Both the position numbers and the translations under genes were made by a program. A DNA stretch of 64,000 bases, from positions 62,001 through 126,000 of the forward strand of contig NZ_FNJD01000006.1 of the NCBI RefSeq assembly GCF_900103185.1, read 5' to 3'. Below the pieces are notes generated by a model. It worked only from the letters and a program-made list of their open reading frames with translations. It was not told the origin of the DNA and ran no database searches. Each line of letters begins with the position of its first letter. Position 1 is the stretch's first letter. This DNA comes from Sulfitobacter litoralis. Its GTDB lineage: Bacteria; Pseudomonadota; Alphaproteobacteria; Rhodobacterales; Rhodobacteraceae. Shown here piece by piece: positions 38,247-48,149 of the stretch.

Positions 38247-40181
38247 CTATTCTTCGGGGTCTAGCCGCACCAGTGCTACACCCGCCTCGACCTGATCACC
38301 AGCCTGCGCCAGAACCTCGGCGACGGTGCCATCACGCGCGGCAAGCAGGCTGTGCTCCATCTTCATCGCTTCGAGCACGGCAAGGCGGTCGCCTTTGGTG
38401 ACCTTCTGGCCAACCGTAGCATCCACGACACGGACAAGGCCGGGCATCGGGGCCTCGATCAGGTTGCCGTCGCCATGTCCGCCCGCAGCTCGCGCAAGCG
38501 GGTCGATGACGTCAAATACCAAGCCGTAACCGTCAAACACCGTCACGCGCCCTGCTGCGACAGAAACCGCGGCCGCGTGTTGCCCGCCCACAGACCAGCG
38601 CCCGCCGATCCGCTGCGCGATAACTTCGGTCCCGCCCACGGACCAGACTTGATGATCGGACGATACCACCTGCACATGCAGCAGATGATCCTCGCCGCCC
38701 CAGGTCAAGCCGACTTCACGGCGCAAGGGCTGCCACAGGGTGAATCCTGCCGCCTCGATCGGGTCCAGCAAAGACAGCGCCGCCATCCCCGCAAGGGCTG
38801 CATGGCGCGGCTGAACCTCGGGAGCTTGGGTTAACGCTTCGATATCGCGTCCGATCAGGCCGGTATCCACATCCCCCGCTGCAAACCCTTCATGCGCCGC
38901 CAACGCGCCCAAAAACGCAAGGTTTGTCACCGTCCCCGCGACCTCGCACCCGTTTAGGGCTGCGCGCAACCGCGACAAGGCGATCTCGCGCGTGTCTCCA
39001 TGCACGATTACCTTGGCGATCATCGGATCATAGAACGGGCTGATCGTATCGCCTGCGCGCACGCCGCTGTCGGCACGACACGCGGGGGTAAACTGCAAAT
39101 GGGTCAACGTGCCCGTGGCGGGCAAGAACCCTTTAGGCACATCCTCGGCATAGAGCCGCGCCTCGAACGCGTGCCCTCGGATCGACAGGTCTTCCTGCCG
39201 CAACGGCAACCCTTCGCCCGCAGCAACCCGCAACTGCCACGCGACCAGATCGACGCCGGTAATGGCCTCGGTCACGGGATGTTCCACCTGCAAACGGGTG
39301 TTCATCTCCATGAAAAAGAACCCGTCTGTCTGCAACCCGCCAGAGCCGTCGACGATGAATTCGATTGTGCCTGCACCGGCATAGCCGATTGCCTCGGCTG
39401 CTGTGACCGCTGCCTGCCCCATCGCCTCGCGCATTTCGGGCGTCATGCCGGGGGCCGGAGCTTCTTCGATGACTTTCTGATGCCGCCGCTGAAGCGAGCA
39501 ATCGCGTTCAAACAGATGCACGGCTTTGGACCCGTCGCCAAAAACCTGCACCTCGATATGACGCGGCTTGGTGACGAATTTCTCGACCAGCACATCCGCA
39601 TTGCCAAAGGCCGTCTTGGCCTCTGAACGCGCGCTGTCCAGCGCCGCCTGAAAGCCGTCTGCCGCTTCGACCAGTCGCATGCCCTTGCCGCCGCCTCCGG
39701 CGACCGCCTTGATCAGAACAGGATACCCGATCTTGTCTGCCTCTGACGCCAGCAAAGCATCGTCCTGATCCGCCCCGTGATACCCTGGCACAACTGGCAC
39801 ACCTGCCTTGATCATCAACGCCTTGGCCGCATCTTTCAGCCCCATCGCACGAATGGCTTTGGCTGACGGTCCGATAAAGACCAGCCCCGCCGCTTCGACC
39901 GCATCCACAAAATCGGGATTTTCGGACAGAAACCCATAGCCAGGATGGATCGCCTGTGCGCCGGTATCCAGCGCGACCTGAATAATCACCTCGCCGCGCA
40001 GATAGCTATCCGCAGGGGAAGACCCGCCGATATGCACGGCAGTATCCGCCATTGCCACATGTTTCGCCGCGCGGTCCGCGTCTGAATACACCGCCACACA
40101 GCGCACCCCCATTGCCTGCGCTGTCTCCATGACGCGGCACGCAATCTCGCCCCGGTTCGCGATCAAAATTGTATCAAACAT
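38247..40181 (-). CDS. liuD: Methylcrotonyl-CoA carboxylase biotin-containing subunit
   Basis: This 644-residue subunit carries biotin carboxylase and biotin carrier domains. The ATP-grasp region shows GGGGKGMRLVEAADGFQAAL and MEMNTRLQVEHPVTEAITG. The carrier domain at the C-terminus has the biotinylation site EAMKMEHSL, the Lys lying near residue 608. With the beta subunit it carboxylates 3-methylcrotonyl-CoA. ATG at 40181 gives the standard start MFDTILIANRGEIACRVM, so the longer frame to 40217 is rejected. It overlaps the stop codon of the ASCH gene. BirA at 15999 is the likely modifier. Confidence 0.94.
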   Translation of the reverse strand: MFDTILIANRGEIACRVMETAQAMGVRCVAVYSDADRAAKHVAMADTAVHIGGSSPADSYLRGEVIIQVALDTGAQAIHPGYGFLSENPDFVDAVEAAGLVFIGPSAKAIRAMGLKDAAKALMIKAGVPVVPGYHGADQDDALLASEADKIGYPVLIKAVAGGGGKGMRLVEAADGFQAALDSARSEAKTAFGNADVLVEKFVTKPRHIEVQVFGDGSKAVHLFERDCSLQRRHQKVIEEAPAPGMTPEMREAMGQAAVTAAEAIGYAGAGTIEFIVDGSGGLQTDGFFFMEMNTRLQVEHPVTEAITGVDLVAWQLRVAAGEGLPLRQEDLSIRGHAFEARLYAEDVPKGFLPATGTLTHLQFTPACRADSGVRAGDTISPFYDPMIAKVIVHGDTREIALSRLRAALNGCEVAGTVTNLAFLGALAAHEGFAAGDVDTGLIGRDIEALTQAPEVQPRHAALAGMAALSLLDPIEAAGFTLWQPLRREVGLTWGGEDHLLHVQVVSSDHQVWSVGGTEVIAQRIGGRWSVGGQHAAAVSVAAGRVTVFDGYGLVFDVIDPLARAAGGHGDGNLIEAPMPGLVRVVDATVGQKVTKGDRLAVLEAMKMEHSLLAARDGTVAEVLAQAGDQVEAGVALVRLDPEE

Positions 40182-40597
40182 CAGGCGTAATCCTCGATCA
40201 GAGTGAAGCGCTCGCACATCAGCTTCATGTCGGGCTTGAAGCCGCCGGTCCGGTGGAAATACGCTTCGTACTCCGCGCGCCAGTGGTCCAGATCCCTGAA
40301 CTCGCCCTGTGCTGCGACAAATTCGGCATCTACCTCGTTGAACCTTCGGGTCGCGACCTCGACCGTTTCAATCATCACCGCCGGTGTGCCGTCCCAATTC
40401 AGCGCGATATCGCGACGGCCCACCTCGGGGTAGGCATCGCCACCTGCGCCATAAGCAGAGGCCGCCTCGCAGGTGGCTGTTTTCTTGCCCGCACGCACGA
40501 GGGCGATAATCTCGGCGCAAACGGTCGGGTTGTCACCAAACCGGAATGTCTCCGCTTCCGGATTGGCATCGACGATCTGTTGCAATGTTTTTGTCAT
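40181..40597 (-). CDS. ASCH-domain protein
   Basis: The 138-residue protein has the ASCH fold, a PUA-like beta barrel. Visible motifs are FGDNPTVCAEIIALVRAGKK, TATCEAASAY and the later PAVMIETVEVATRRFNEVD. ASCH proteins are thought to bind RNA or act as small amidohydrolases on modified nucleosides. It lies between the two carboxylase subunit genes, 11 bases after the beta subunit, with its stop overlapping liuD. Its presence in a leucine catabolism operon is not explained by known pathway steps. Confidence 0.87.
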   Translation of the reverse strand: MTKTLQQIVDANPEAETFRFGDNPTVCAEIIALVRAGKKTATCEAASAYGAGGDAYPEVGRRDIALNWDGTPAVMIETVEVATRRFNEVDAEFVAAQGEFRDLDHWRAEYEAYFHRTGGFKPDMKLMCERFTLIEDYA

Positions 40598-40608
40598 AGC
40601 GTTTCCCC

Positions 40609-42213
40609 TTACATCCGGAACACGCCAAAGCGTGTATCCTCGATCGGCGCATTCAAACTTGCCCGCAGCGACAGCGACAGCACCTCGCGGCTGTGGCGCG
40701 GGTCGATCACGCCGTCATCCCAAAGCCGCGCTGTCGCATACAGCGGGTGCGACTGTTCTTCGAACATATCAATCGTGGGCTGCTTGAAGGCCGTCTCTTC
40801 TTCCTCGGTCCAACTGTCGCCGGCGCGTTCAATGGCGTCCCGTTTGACCGTGGCCAGAACGCCCGCCGCCTGCGCGCCCCCCATGACCGAGATGCGCGAG
40901 TTGGGCCATGTCCACATGAAGCGCGGGGAATAGGCGCGCCCCGCCATGCCATAGTTACCGGCCCCAAACGACCCGCCCACCAACATGGTGATCTTGGGGA
41001 CGTTGGTAGAGGCCACGGCCGTCACCATCTTGGCCCCGTGCCGCGCGATGCCTTCGTTCTCGTATTTCCGCCCGACCATAAAGCCGGTGATATTTTGCAA
41101 AAAGACCAGAGGGATTTTGCGCTGCGAACAGAGCTCTACAAAATGCGCACCTTTCTGGGCTGATTCCGAAAACAGCACGCCGTTATTTGCGACGATCCCC
41201 ACGGGACAGCCTTTGACATGGGCAAAACCGCAGACGAGCGTCTCACCAAAGCGGGCCTTGAACTCGTCAAAGCGACTGCCATCGACCAGCCGCATGATGA
41301 CTTCGCGGATGTCATAGGGCGTGCGCAGATCAGCGGGGACCACGCCGAGCATCTCGGCCGGATCATAGGCGGGGTCTTCGGCGGGTTGCCACTGCACGTT
41401 CATCGGGGCCGCGCGGTTCAGCCCAGCCACGGCACGACGCGCAAGCGCCAGCGCATGGGCGTCATCCTCGGCCAGATAATCCGCCACACCTGACAGACGG
41501 GTGTGCACATCGCCCCCGCCTAGATCCTCGGCGCTGACCACCTCGCCCGTAGCGGCCTTTACCAGCGGCGGTCCCGCCAAAAAGATTGTGCCCTGTTCTT
41601 TGACGATGATCGACACATCCGACATCGCGGGCACATAGGCACCGCCCGCAGTACACGAGCCCATGACCACCGCGATCTGGGGGATGCCCTTGCCGCTCAT
41701 CCGCGCCTGATTGTAGAAAATCCTGCCAAAGTGGTCACGGTCGGGAAAGACCTCGTCCTGATTGGGCAGGTTCGCGCCGCCACTATCGACCAGATAAATA
41801 CAGGGCAGATGGTTTTCCTCTGCGATCTCTTGGGCGCGCAGGTGTTTCTTGACGCTCATCGGGAAATAGGTGCCGCCCTTCACTGTCGCATCATTGCACA
41901 CGATCATGCAGTCGATGCCCTGCACCTTGCCGACACCCGCGATTACACCCGCCGCTGGGGCCGCCCCGCCATAGAGCCCGTGGGCCGCCAGTGCCCCGAC
42001 CTCAAGGAACGGCGATCCGGGGTCGAGCAGATTGGCCACCCGTTCGCGCGGCAGCATCTTGCCGCGGCTCACGTGGCGGGCGCGAGATTTCTCGCCGCCG
42101 CCCAGTTCCGCCGCATCCGCCGCCTTGCGGATGGTTTGCAGCGCGGCCAGATGCGCGGCCTCGTTCGCCTTGAAGCTTTCGGACGAGGGCAAGGCTTGCG
42201 AAATAAGCTTCAT
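40609..42213 (-). CDS. liuB: Methylcrotonyl-CoA carboxylase carboxyltransferase subunit
   Basis: The beta subunit transfers the carboxyl group from biotin to 3-methylcrotonyl-CoA. The 534-residue protein has the crotonase-related carboxyltransferase halves. Family motifs are [60 protein letters not shown] and [20 protein letters not shown], the last of which distinguishes MCC-type from propionyl-CoA carboxylase. Length is as expected (about 535). It is followed by the ASCH gene and preceded at 52 bases by the acyl-CoA synthetase gene. Confidence 0.95.
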   Translation of the reverse strand: MKLISQALPSSESFKANEAAHLAALQTIRKAADAAELGGGEKSRARHVSRGKMLPRERVANLLDPGSPFLEVGALAAHGLYGGAAPAAGVIAGVGKVQGIDCMIVCNDATVKGGTYFPMSVKKHLRAQEIAEENHLPCIYLVDSGGANLPNQDEVFPDRDHFGRIFYNQARMSGKGIPQIAVVMGSCTAGGAYVPAMSDVSIIVKEQGTIFLAGPPLVKAATGEVVSAEDLGGGDVHTRLSGVADYLAEDDAHALALARRAVAGLNRAAPMNVQWQPAEDPAYDPAEMLGVVPADLRTPYDIREVIMRLVDGSRFDEFKARFGETLVCGFAHVKGCPVGIVANNGVLFSESAQKGAHFVELCSQRKIPLVFLQNITGFMVGRKYENEGIARHGAKMVTAVASTNVPKITMLVGGSFGAGNYGMAGRAYSPRFMWTWPNSRISVMGGAQAAGVLATVKRDAIERAGDSWTEEEETAFKQPTIDMFEEQSHPLYATARLWDDGVIDPRHSREVLSLSLRASLNAPIEDTRFGVFRM

Positions 42214-42265
42214 GTCGGTCTCCTTGATCGGATGGAATGGGGGGGCGTCAAAGTCAGGTTCTGCA

Positions 42266-43789
42266 TTACGCAGCCCCTTCGGCAGCGGCGCGGGCCTTGA
42301 GCTCGCGGCGGATCACCTTGCCTGTGACGGTCATTGGCAAAGCGTCCAGAAAGGCCACCTCGCGCGGGTAGGAATAGCTGGCAAGGCGGGTCTTGACCCA
42401 GTCTTGCAGGGTCTGTGCGTCAACGGTCGCACCGGATTTGCGCACGACATAGGCTTTAACGATCTCGGTCCTCAGCGCATCAGGCTTGCCGACGACACCG
42501 CAGGTTGCGACATCGGGATGGGTCAGCAGGCAATCCTCGATCTCTGCCGGACCGATGCGATAGCCGCTAGAGGTGATCACATCATCCTCGCGCCCGACAA
42601 AGCGCAGGTAGTCCCCGTCGAACACGCCGCGATCGCCGGTCAGCATCCAATCGCCGCGATATTTCTGCGCCGTTTCATCGGGGCGCTGCCAATAGCCCAG
42701 CATCATCGACGCCGATCCCTTGCGGATTGCGACATCGCCTTCGTCTTTTGTCGGATTTCCCTCCACGTCCAGCACCGCGAGATCATGGCCTGGAACAGGT
42801 TTTCCGATACATCCCGGGCGGGGTGGAAACTGGCTGCCTGCGCTGGTGGCGACCATGTTACATTCGGTCTGGCCGTAGAATTCGTTGATGGACAAGTCAA
42901 AGGCCTGTTGGCCCCACGCCAGCATCTCTGCCCCCAAAGGCTCCCCGCCCGATGCGACGGACCGCAGACCCGCAATCTCGGCTCCTTCGGCTTTGAGCAT
43001 CCGCAGCGCGGTTGGCGGAAAGAACACGTTACGCACATCGCCGTCCCGGATAATACAGGCGCAGGCCTCGGGTGAGAATTTAAGCAACCGCGCGGCGACC
43101 ACCGGCACACCAAGTGCCAGCGCCGGCATCAGCACATCAAACAGCCCGCCGATCCATGCCCAATCCGCCGGGGTCCACAGGCAATCGCCGCTTTGCCCCA
43201 AAATATCATGGCTCAGCGAGACGCCAGGCAAGTGGCCTGTAAGCAGCCGGTGCCCATGCAGCGCGCCCTTGGGTGGACCGGTTGTGCCAGAGGTATAAAT
43301 CAGCACCGCCGGATCGTCAGGGCCGGTGTCGGCAAAGACGACAGGGTCGCCCGCCACGCCGACGCTATCCGCCATTAACGAGGTTGCCAGATCCCCCAGC
43401 AGATCGCGCCCTTCGGCATCGGTCAACACCAGCGTCACACCTGCATCGCGCACCCGCGACGCAAGCGCATCATGTTTGAAGAGCTTGAACAAAGGCACTG
43501 AAATCGCACCGATTTTCCAGATCGCCAAATGGGCAGCTGCGCACCATGGGCTTTGCCCCAGCAGCACGCCCACACGGTCGCCCGCCCGCACCCGTTGCGC
43601 CAAGGCACGGGCCAATCCGTCAACCATATCGGACAGCGCGCCAAAGCTGACATCGTGCCGTGCATCACCCGTCAGATCAATGATCGCCAGCTGCGCGGAA
43701 TCCTGCGCCAGACATTGCGCCGCCATGTTCAGCCGCGCCGGAATATCCCATGCGCCCGAACGGTCCAGTCCTGGCAGGGCGCGGGCCAT
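42266..43789 (-). CDS. AMP-binding acyl-CoA synthetase
   Basis: This 507-residue ANL-superfamily ligase activates a carboxylic acid through an acyl-adenylate. Motifs are the P-loop [16 protein letters not shown], the A4/A5 region [10 protein letters not shown], the hinge [18 protein letters not shown] and the C-terminal catalytic Lys motif [15 protein letters not shown]. The operon suggests a branched short-chain or acetoacetate substrate; the sequence alone does not decide. ATG at 43789 overlaps the stop of the LprI-like gene, and gives a better start than the longer frame to 43885. Confidence 0.88.
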   Translation of the reverse strand: MARALPGLDRSGAWDIPARLNMAAQCLAQDSAQLAIIDLTGDARHDVSFGALSDMVDGLARALAQRVRAGDRVGVLLGQSPWCAAAHLAIWKIGAISVPLFKLFKHDALASRVRDAGVTLVLTDAEGRDLLGDLATSLMADSVGVAGDPVVFADTGPDDPAVLIYTSGTTGPPKGALHGHRLLTGHLPGVSLSHDILGQSGDCLWTPADWAWIGGLFDVLMPALALGVPVVAARLLKFSPEACACIIRDGDVRNVFFPPTALRMLKAEGAEIAGLRSVASGGEPLGAEMLAWGQQAFDLSINEFYGQTECNMVATSAGSQFPPRPGCIGKPVPGHDLAVLDVEGNPTKDEGDVAIRKGSASMMLGYWQRPDETAQKYRGDWMLTGDRGVFDGDYLRFVGREDDVITSSGYRIGPAEIEDCLLTHPDVATCGVVGKPDALRTEIVKAYVVRKSGATVDAQTLQDWVKTRLASYSYPREVAFLDALPMTVTGKVIRRELKARAAAEGAA

Positions 43790-44280
43790 CAGTCTTCCCA
43801 CACGTCCAGCGACAGCGCCTGACGCGCTGTCTGCTCCATCAGGCAGCTGATCGCAGCTGGCCCCTGACCTGTGCCGCCTTGCCATAGCGCCGCCTCATAG
43901 GTGCAGGCTTTGTCACGAAATTCGATCCAGGCGCGTTGCATCTCGCGCAGGGCGTCGGCCACACCGGCTCTGTCTTCGGAAGCGGGTACCGCATCCGCAT
44001 CCCTTCGTTTTGCCTGAACCATCACAGCGGCGTAATTGTCATTCAACCGCTGGTCCCAGAATTGCAGTTCGCGGTCCAGACAGCCGCCCATGCCGTAGGT
44101 GCTGCTTCCGCCTGGCGTATCCTCCATACACTGGTTCGCCGACGCGCCCGCGCAGGCCAGCTTTGCCGCATAGCCCTCTGCGTCGGCCAGACAGAGCTCT
44201 GTCCCGCGATCGCTATACTGCAGGTCCTGCGCGGCAAGCGGTGCGGCGCATAGCATCAAGGCGAGCGCGACGCGTTTCAC
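43789..44280 (-). CDS. LprI-like (DUF1311) exported protein
   Basis: The 163-residue product has a signal peptide ([18 protein letters not shown]) and the LprI/DUF1311 pattern. That pattern shows as [18 protein letters not shown] and [20 protein letters not shown], plus several paired cysteines. The family contains periplasmic lysozyme inhibitors and many proteins of unknown role. The start is GTG, overlapping the isovaleryl-CoA dehydrogenase stop by 4 bases (GTGA). Its coupling to a cytoplasmic catabolic enzyme is odd but may only reflect operon growth. Confidence 0.85.
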   Translation of the reverse strand: MKRVALALMLCAAPLAAQDLQYSDRGTELCLADAEGYAAKLACAGASANQCMEDTPGGSSTYGMGGCLDRELQFWDQRLNDNYAAVMVQAKRRDADAVPASEDRAGVADALREMQRAWIEFRDKACTYEAALWQGGTGQGPAAISCLMEQTARQALSLDVWED

Positions 44281-45440
44281 GCCATCGCTCCCATCATCTC
44301 GCGGCCCACCAGCATACGACGGATTTCCGAGGTCCCTGCCCCGATCTCCATCAGCTTGGCGTCGCGGAAGATACGGCCCACGGGGTTGTCAGACAGATAG
44401 CCCGCGCCCCCCATTGCCTGCACCGCCTGATGCGCCTGTTTCATCGCTTCTTCGCTGGCATAGAGACAGCAGGCGGCGGCATCGGCGCGGGTCACATCAC
44501 CGCGGTCGCAGGCCTTGGCGACCTCGTAAACATAAGCACGGGCAGAATTCATCGCGGTGTACATATCCGCCATCTTACCCTGCATCAGCTGGAAGTTCCC
44601 GATGGGCTGCCCGAACTGCTTGCGCTCGGCCATATAGGGCATGATCTCGTCCAGACAGGCGGCCATAATCCCAAGGCCAATGCCTGCCAGCACCACACGT
44701 TCGTAGTCGAGCCCCGACATCAGCACAGCCACGCCGCGCCCTTCTTGGCCCAGAACGTTTTCGAACGGGACTTCGACGTTGTCAAAGATCAGTTCGGCCG
44801 TGTTGGACCCGCGCATGCCGAGCTTGTCGAAATGCTGACCGGTTGAGAACCCCTTCATATCTTTCTCGATCAAAAAGGCGGTGATGCCTTTTGATCCGGC
44901 GTCGGGGTCGGTCTTGGCATAGACGACCAGCGTGTCGGCATCGGGGCCATTGGTGATCCAATATTTGTTGCCCGACAGGCGGTAGTGGTCATTGCGCTTT
45001 TCGGCGCGTAGCTTCATCGACACCACGTCGCTGCCCGCAGAGGGTTCGGACATCGCCAGCGCGCCGACATGTTCGCCAGAGCACAGACCCGGCAGGAATT
45101 TCGCCTTCTGCTCGGGGCTGCCGTTCAAGCGGATCTGGTTGACGCAAAGGTTGCTGTGCGCGCCGTAGGACAGAGAGACCGAAGCAGACGCCCGCGCGAT
45201 TTCTTCCACCGCGACGGTATGCGCGACATACCCCATACCAGAGCCGCCGAATTCTTCTTCAACCGTCATACCCAGCAGACCAAGGCTGCCCATCTCTTCC
45301 CAAAGCTCGGGCGGGAATTCGTTTTTGGCATCAATATCAGCGGCCATGGGTTTGACCCGCTCTTGCGCCCAACGGTGCACCATGTCGCGCATCTCGTTCA
45401 CATCATCGCCCAAATCGAATTTCATGGTGGTGTTGAACAT
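44277..45440 (-). CDS. liuA: Isovaleryl-CoA dehydrogenase
   Basis: This FAD enzyme oxidises isovaleryl-CoA to 3-methylcrotonyl-CoA in leucine degradation. The 387-residue protein shows [40 protein letters not shown] and [20 protein letters not shown]. The catalytic Glu is in the [12 protein letters not shown] segment, the position typical of isovaleryl rather than short- or medium-chain dehydrogenases. It is the first gene of the operon. A GGGGGGAGGG ribosome-binding site and a promoter with an inverted repeat precede it. Confidence 0.96.
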   Translation of the reverse strand: MFNTTMKFDLGDDVNEMRDMVHRWAQERVKPMAADIDAKNEFPPELWEEMGSLGLLGMTVEEEFGGSGMGYVAHTVAVEEIARASASVSLSYGAHSNLCVNQIRLNGSPEQKAKFLPGLCSGEHVGALAMSEPSAGSDVVSMKLRAEKRNDHYRLSGNKYWITNGPDADTLVVYAKTDPDAGSKGITAFLIEKDMKGFSTGQHFDKLGMRGSNTAELIFDNVEVPFENVLGQEGRGVAVLMSGLDYERVVLAGIGLGIMAACLDEIMPYMAERKQFGQPIGNFQLMQGKMADMYTAMNSARAYVYEVAKACDRGDVTRADAAACCLYASEEAMKQAHQAVQAMGGAGYLSDNPVGRIFRDAKLMEIGAGTSEIRRMLVGREMMGAMA

Positions 45441-45462
45441 ATAACCCTCCCCCCGAGTTTAT

Positions 45463-45506
45463 TGAACAGTTGTTCATTACACTACACTTCTCGCGGATTC
45501 GGTCAA
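45463..45506 (-). promoter_or_regulatory. Promoter and operator-like inverted repeat of the leucine-catabolism operon
   Basis: On the minus strand TTGACC (45501-45506) is followed after 19 bases by TGTAAT (45476-45481), a near-consensus -10 element with a long spacer. Overlapping and just beyond it lies TGAACA-AC-TGTTCA (45463-45476), a perfect 6-2-6 inverted repeat of the size bound by TetR-type repressors. A bound protein would block the start site. No TetR or MerR regulator gene lies nearby in this window, so the regulator is unknown. Confidence 0.55.
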
Positions 45507-45586
45507 GCAAATGTCGCACGACCGTGGAACTGTAACCGCATCGCTAATGTTAGCACTGTAACACATTGCCGAAAGGACGCAGCGAT

Positions 45587-46057
45587 ATGAGCACCTCGAT
45601 GAAGAAAGAATTCTGGGACCGCATTGATGAAACCCGCATCGGGATGCTGGCGACAGATACAGCCCGCGCCATCCCCATGAGCCACTATGCCGACCATGAC
45701 GCGAACTGCCTTTGGTTCATCACTGCACGTGATACCGATCTGGCGAAATCGGCCCAAACGGGTGCCGCGGCCGAATATCTGGTGACCAGCAAGGACGAAC
45801 ATCTCTACGCCCGCATCGACGGCACCGTTCAGGCTGTGACCGACCCTGCCAAACTGGACGACCTGTGGAACGCCTTTGCCGCTGCATGGTTCAAGGACGG
45901 GCGCAAGGATGACGACGTGCAGCTCGTGCGCATGGACCTGAAACAGGCCGAGGTCTGGTTGACCGGCGGCAGCCTGTCGTTCCTCTATGAGATCGCCAAA
46001 GCCAACGTGACCAAGCAGGTTGCAGATGCAGGCGAACACGGGACGATCCGGTTCTGA
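45587..46057 (+). CDS. Pyridoxamine 5'-phosphate oxidase-fold protein (general stress protein 26 type)
   Basis: The 156-residue protein has the split-barrel flavin-binding fold: EFWDRIDETRIGMLATDTAR, then MSHYADHDANCLWFITARDT and the closing AEVWLTGGSLSFLYEIAKA. Members bind FMN, F420 or heme, and are often stress-related. The ligand is unknown. The ATG at 45587 is preceded by GAAAGGAC and is preferred to an upstream in-frame start at 45566. It diverges from the leucine operon, so the operator at 45463 might affect both. Confidence 0.87.
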   Translation: MSTSMKKEFWDRIDETRIGMLATDTARAIPMSHYADHDANCLWFITARDTDLAKSAQTGAAAEYLVTSKDEHLYARIDGTVQAVTDPAKLDDLWNAFAAAWFKDGRKDDDVQLVRMDLKQAEVWLTGGSLSFLYEIAKANVTKQVADAGEHGTIRF

Positions 46058-46091
46058 ACACCGAGTGTTGAACAGACCACCATGTCACAGA

Positions 46092-46118
46092 AAGGGGCCG
46101 GCACATGTCCGGCCCCTT
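46092..46118. terminator. Probable bidirectional terminator
   Basis: A perfect 10-base stem (AAGGGGCCGG / CCGGCCCCTT) with a 7-base loop lies in the 95-base gap between two convergent genes. T-runs are short on both sides, so termination may be modest or Rho-assisted. Confidence 0.6.
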
Positions 46119-46152
46119 GGCGATTGAGCCCGAGGCGGTGGGATCCGACCGC

Positions 46153-47358
46153 TTACCCCTGCTGGAATACCGCCGTGACCTCTGCGCGAATGATCCGTGC
46201 GATCAGCGCGCAATCGTCCAGCGAGAATGTTAGCGGTACGCGCATGTCGATGATGCTGGAAAGCACCGCATCGCTAGCGGGCAGCACGGGGGATTTGGCG
46301 TAGCGCCATGAATCATAGCGGCTGGTGAAGCCGACAGGTTCTGCGCCGCCGAACCACTTAAGCTCCACGCCGCGGGCGGCACAGCGTGACAGGACGGCTT
46401 TTATAGCTGGTGTTTGCCAGCCTGATAGCAGGAACTGAATGGATGACCCGACAAAGTGTTCTGCGTCGGGGCGGCTGATCACGGTCAGCCCAGGGGTATC
46501 GCGCAAGCCGTCCTCTACGACCTGATACCGCGCATTCCACTTTCCAATCTGAGCATCGAGCCGCCGCAGCTGCGGACGCAGGATCGCGGCGCGCAGGTTA
46601 TCCATCCGGCCAGAGATATTGGGCGTATCGTATTTGATCGTCTCGAAGGTTTCTGGCGGGGGGCCGGCGACATGCCGATCAAAAAGCATATAGGACCCCG
46701 AAAGCATGATCGCCCGCGCTGCCACCTCGGGATCATCGGTGACCAGCAGTCCGCCCTCGCCTGCGTTAACATGTTTATACGTCTGGCACGAATAGCATCC
46801 CACAGCCCCACGCCGCCCCGAAGGCACGCCGTTCCAGCTGGCCCCCATGGTATGGGCGCAATCCTCTACCACCGTGACACCGGCGGCATCACAAAGCGTC
46901 ATCAGTGCGTCCATATCGCAAATGTGACCCCGCATATGGCTTAGCAGCAGAACCCGCGCCTGATCCAGTTTGCCGGCGAGGTCCTCCAGATCGATCACAA
47001 GCCCTTCTGTCACATTGACAAAGACAGGCTCCGCCCCGACCGCGGCAATCGCACCGGGCACGGGGGCGAGCGTAAAGGCGTTGGATAGCACCCGGTCTCC
47101 CGGTTTGACGCCGACAGCCCGCAGGGCGGTGGCGATGGCATAACCGCCCGAGGCCACGGCAAGGCAGTATTGTGCGCCCACCATCGCTGCGAATTCCTGC
47201 TCCAGCAGCGCGGCCTCGGCGGTTTCGCCCTGAACGGTGTTATAGCGGTGCAGCCGTCCGTGGTGCATAACGGCGACGGCGGCGTCTATGGCATCCTCGG
47301 GGATCGGCTCTTGCTGGGTAAAGCTGCCGGTGAACACCTCGGCCATGTTTGCTACCAT
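46153..47358 (-). CDS. DegT/DnrJ/EryC1/StrS-family aminotransferase
   Basis: This 401-residue PLP-dependent enzyme belongs to the sugar aminotransferase family (fold type I). The PLP lysine is in CQTYKHVNAGEGGLLVTDDP, and VVEDCAHTMGASWNGVPSGR contains the conserved Asp and His. The family uses a keto sugar or keto-inositol as acceptor; the partner here is unknown, since no other nucleotide-sugar genes are adjacent. A start at ATG 47358 is chosen. An upstream GTG at 47370 overlaps gph by 11 bases, and an ATG at 47346 is also possible. Confidence 0.87.
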   Translation of the reverse strand: MVANMAEVFTGSFTQQEPIPEDAIDAAVAVMHHGRLHRYNTVQGETAEAALLEQEFAAMVGAQYCLAVASGGYAIATALRAVGVKPGDRVLSNAFTLAPVPGAIAAVGAEPVFVNVTEGLVIDLEDLAGKLDQARVLLLSHMRGHICDMDALMTLCDAAGVTVVEDCAHTMGASWNGVPSGRRGAVGCYSCQTYKHVNAGEGGLLVTDDPEVAARAIMLSGSYMLFDRHVAGPPPETFETIKYDTPNISGRMDNLRAAILRPQLRRLDAQIGKWNARYQVVEDGLRDTPGLTVISRPDAEHFVGSSIQFLLSGWQTPAIKAVLSRCAARGVELKWFGGAEPVGFTSRYDSWRYAKSPVLPASDAVLSSIIDMRVPLTFSLDDCALIARIIRAEVTAVFQQG

Positions 47359-47359
47359 G

Positions 47360-48031
47360 TCAGGCTGCACCGATCAGACGGGTCACGATATCAGGCAGGT
47401 CGTCATAGTGATTCAGCAAGGCTTCGGGGGCCAGTGCCGCCATATCGTCGCCCGAGGGGCCAAAGGACACCAGAATGCAAGGCACCCCCGCCGCGCGCGC
47501 CGTCTCGCGGTCGGTATTGGTATCCCCCACCAGCAAGCATAGCGCCGGATCACCCCCGGCACGGCGAGCCGTTTCGAACAGATGTTCGGGATCCGGCTTG
47601 CGCATCGCCAGCGTGTCAGCCCCCACCATCGCGCCAAAGGCATCACGCACGCCGAGCCTTGTCAGCAGTGTATGGGCCAGCGCTTCGGGTTTGTTGGTGC
47701 AGATTGCCACGCGGTAGCCTGCGGCTTTCAACGCCGCTACTGCCTGCATCGCGCCGGGGTAAAGCACCGTATGGGTGTCGATCTCGCGGCCATAGGCCTC
47801 GAGCAGCATAGGGTAATAGCGGTCGATCGTTGCTTCGTCCTCAGCCCGACCCAGCCTTTCCATTCCCAAACGCAGCATCGCGCGCCCGCCCTTCAAAGCC
47901 GTGCCAGCGTCGGTTTTCACATCCAGAACATCACCCTCGCCCATATCCCGGAAACACGCATTGGCCGCGGCAATCAGGTCACCGCTGGTGTCTGCCAAGG
48001 TCCCGTCGAGGTCGAATACTACCGTTTTCAT
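47360..48031 (-). CDS. gph: Phosphoglycolate phosphatase (HAD superfamily)
   Basis: The 223-residue hydrolase removes phosphate from 2-phosphoglycolate, a by-product of DNA repair. Motif I is VVFDLDGTLADTSGDL with both Asp residues, motif II is ICTNKPEALAHTLL, and motif IV is LLVGDTNTDRETARAAGVPC. The cap domain lies between. The family is broad, so other sugar phosphates are possible. ATG at 48031 has AAGGA six bases upstream, better than an ATG two codons earlier. It diverges from glmU and precedes the aminotransferase with no spacer. Confidence 0.88.
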   Translation of the reverse strand: MKTVVFDLDGTLADTSGDLIAAANACFRDMGEGDVLDVKTDAGTALKGGRAMLRLGMERLGRAEDEATIDRYYPMLLEAYGREIDTHTVLYPGAMQAVAALKAAGYRVAICTNKPEALAHTLLTRLGVRDAFGAMVGADTLAMRKPDPEHLFETARRAGGDPALCLLVGDTNTDRETARAAGVPCILVSFGPSGDDMAALAPEALLNHYDDLPDIVTRLIGAA

Positions 48032-48149
48032 CGGCATTCCTTTGCTGAATGTATTGCAGGCGGAAATCTTCTTTGATGACCCCTAGCCTTGCGCAAAATC
48101 GTCAACAAGGTAAAGAGAGCGGACATTAAATTGATTAAAGAGATTATAC

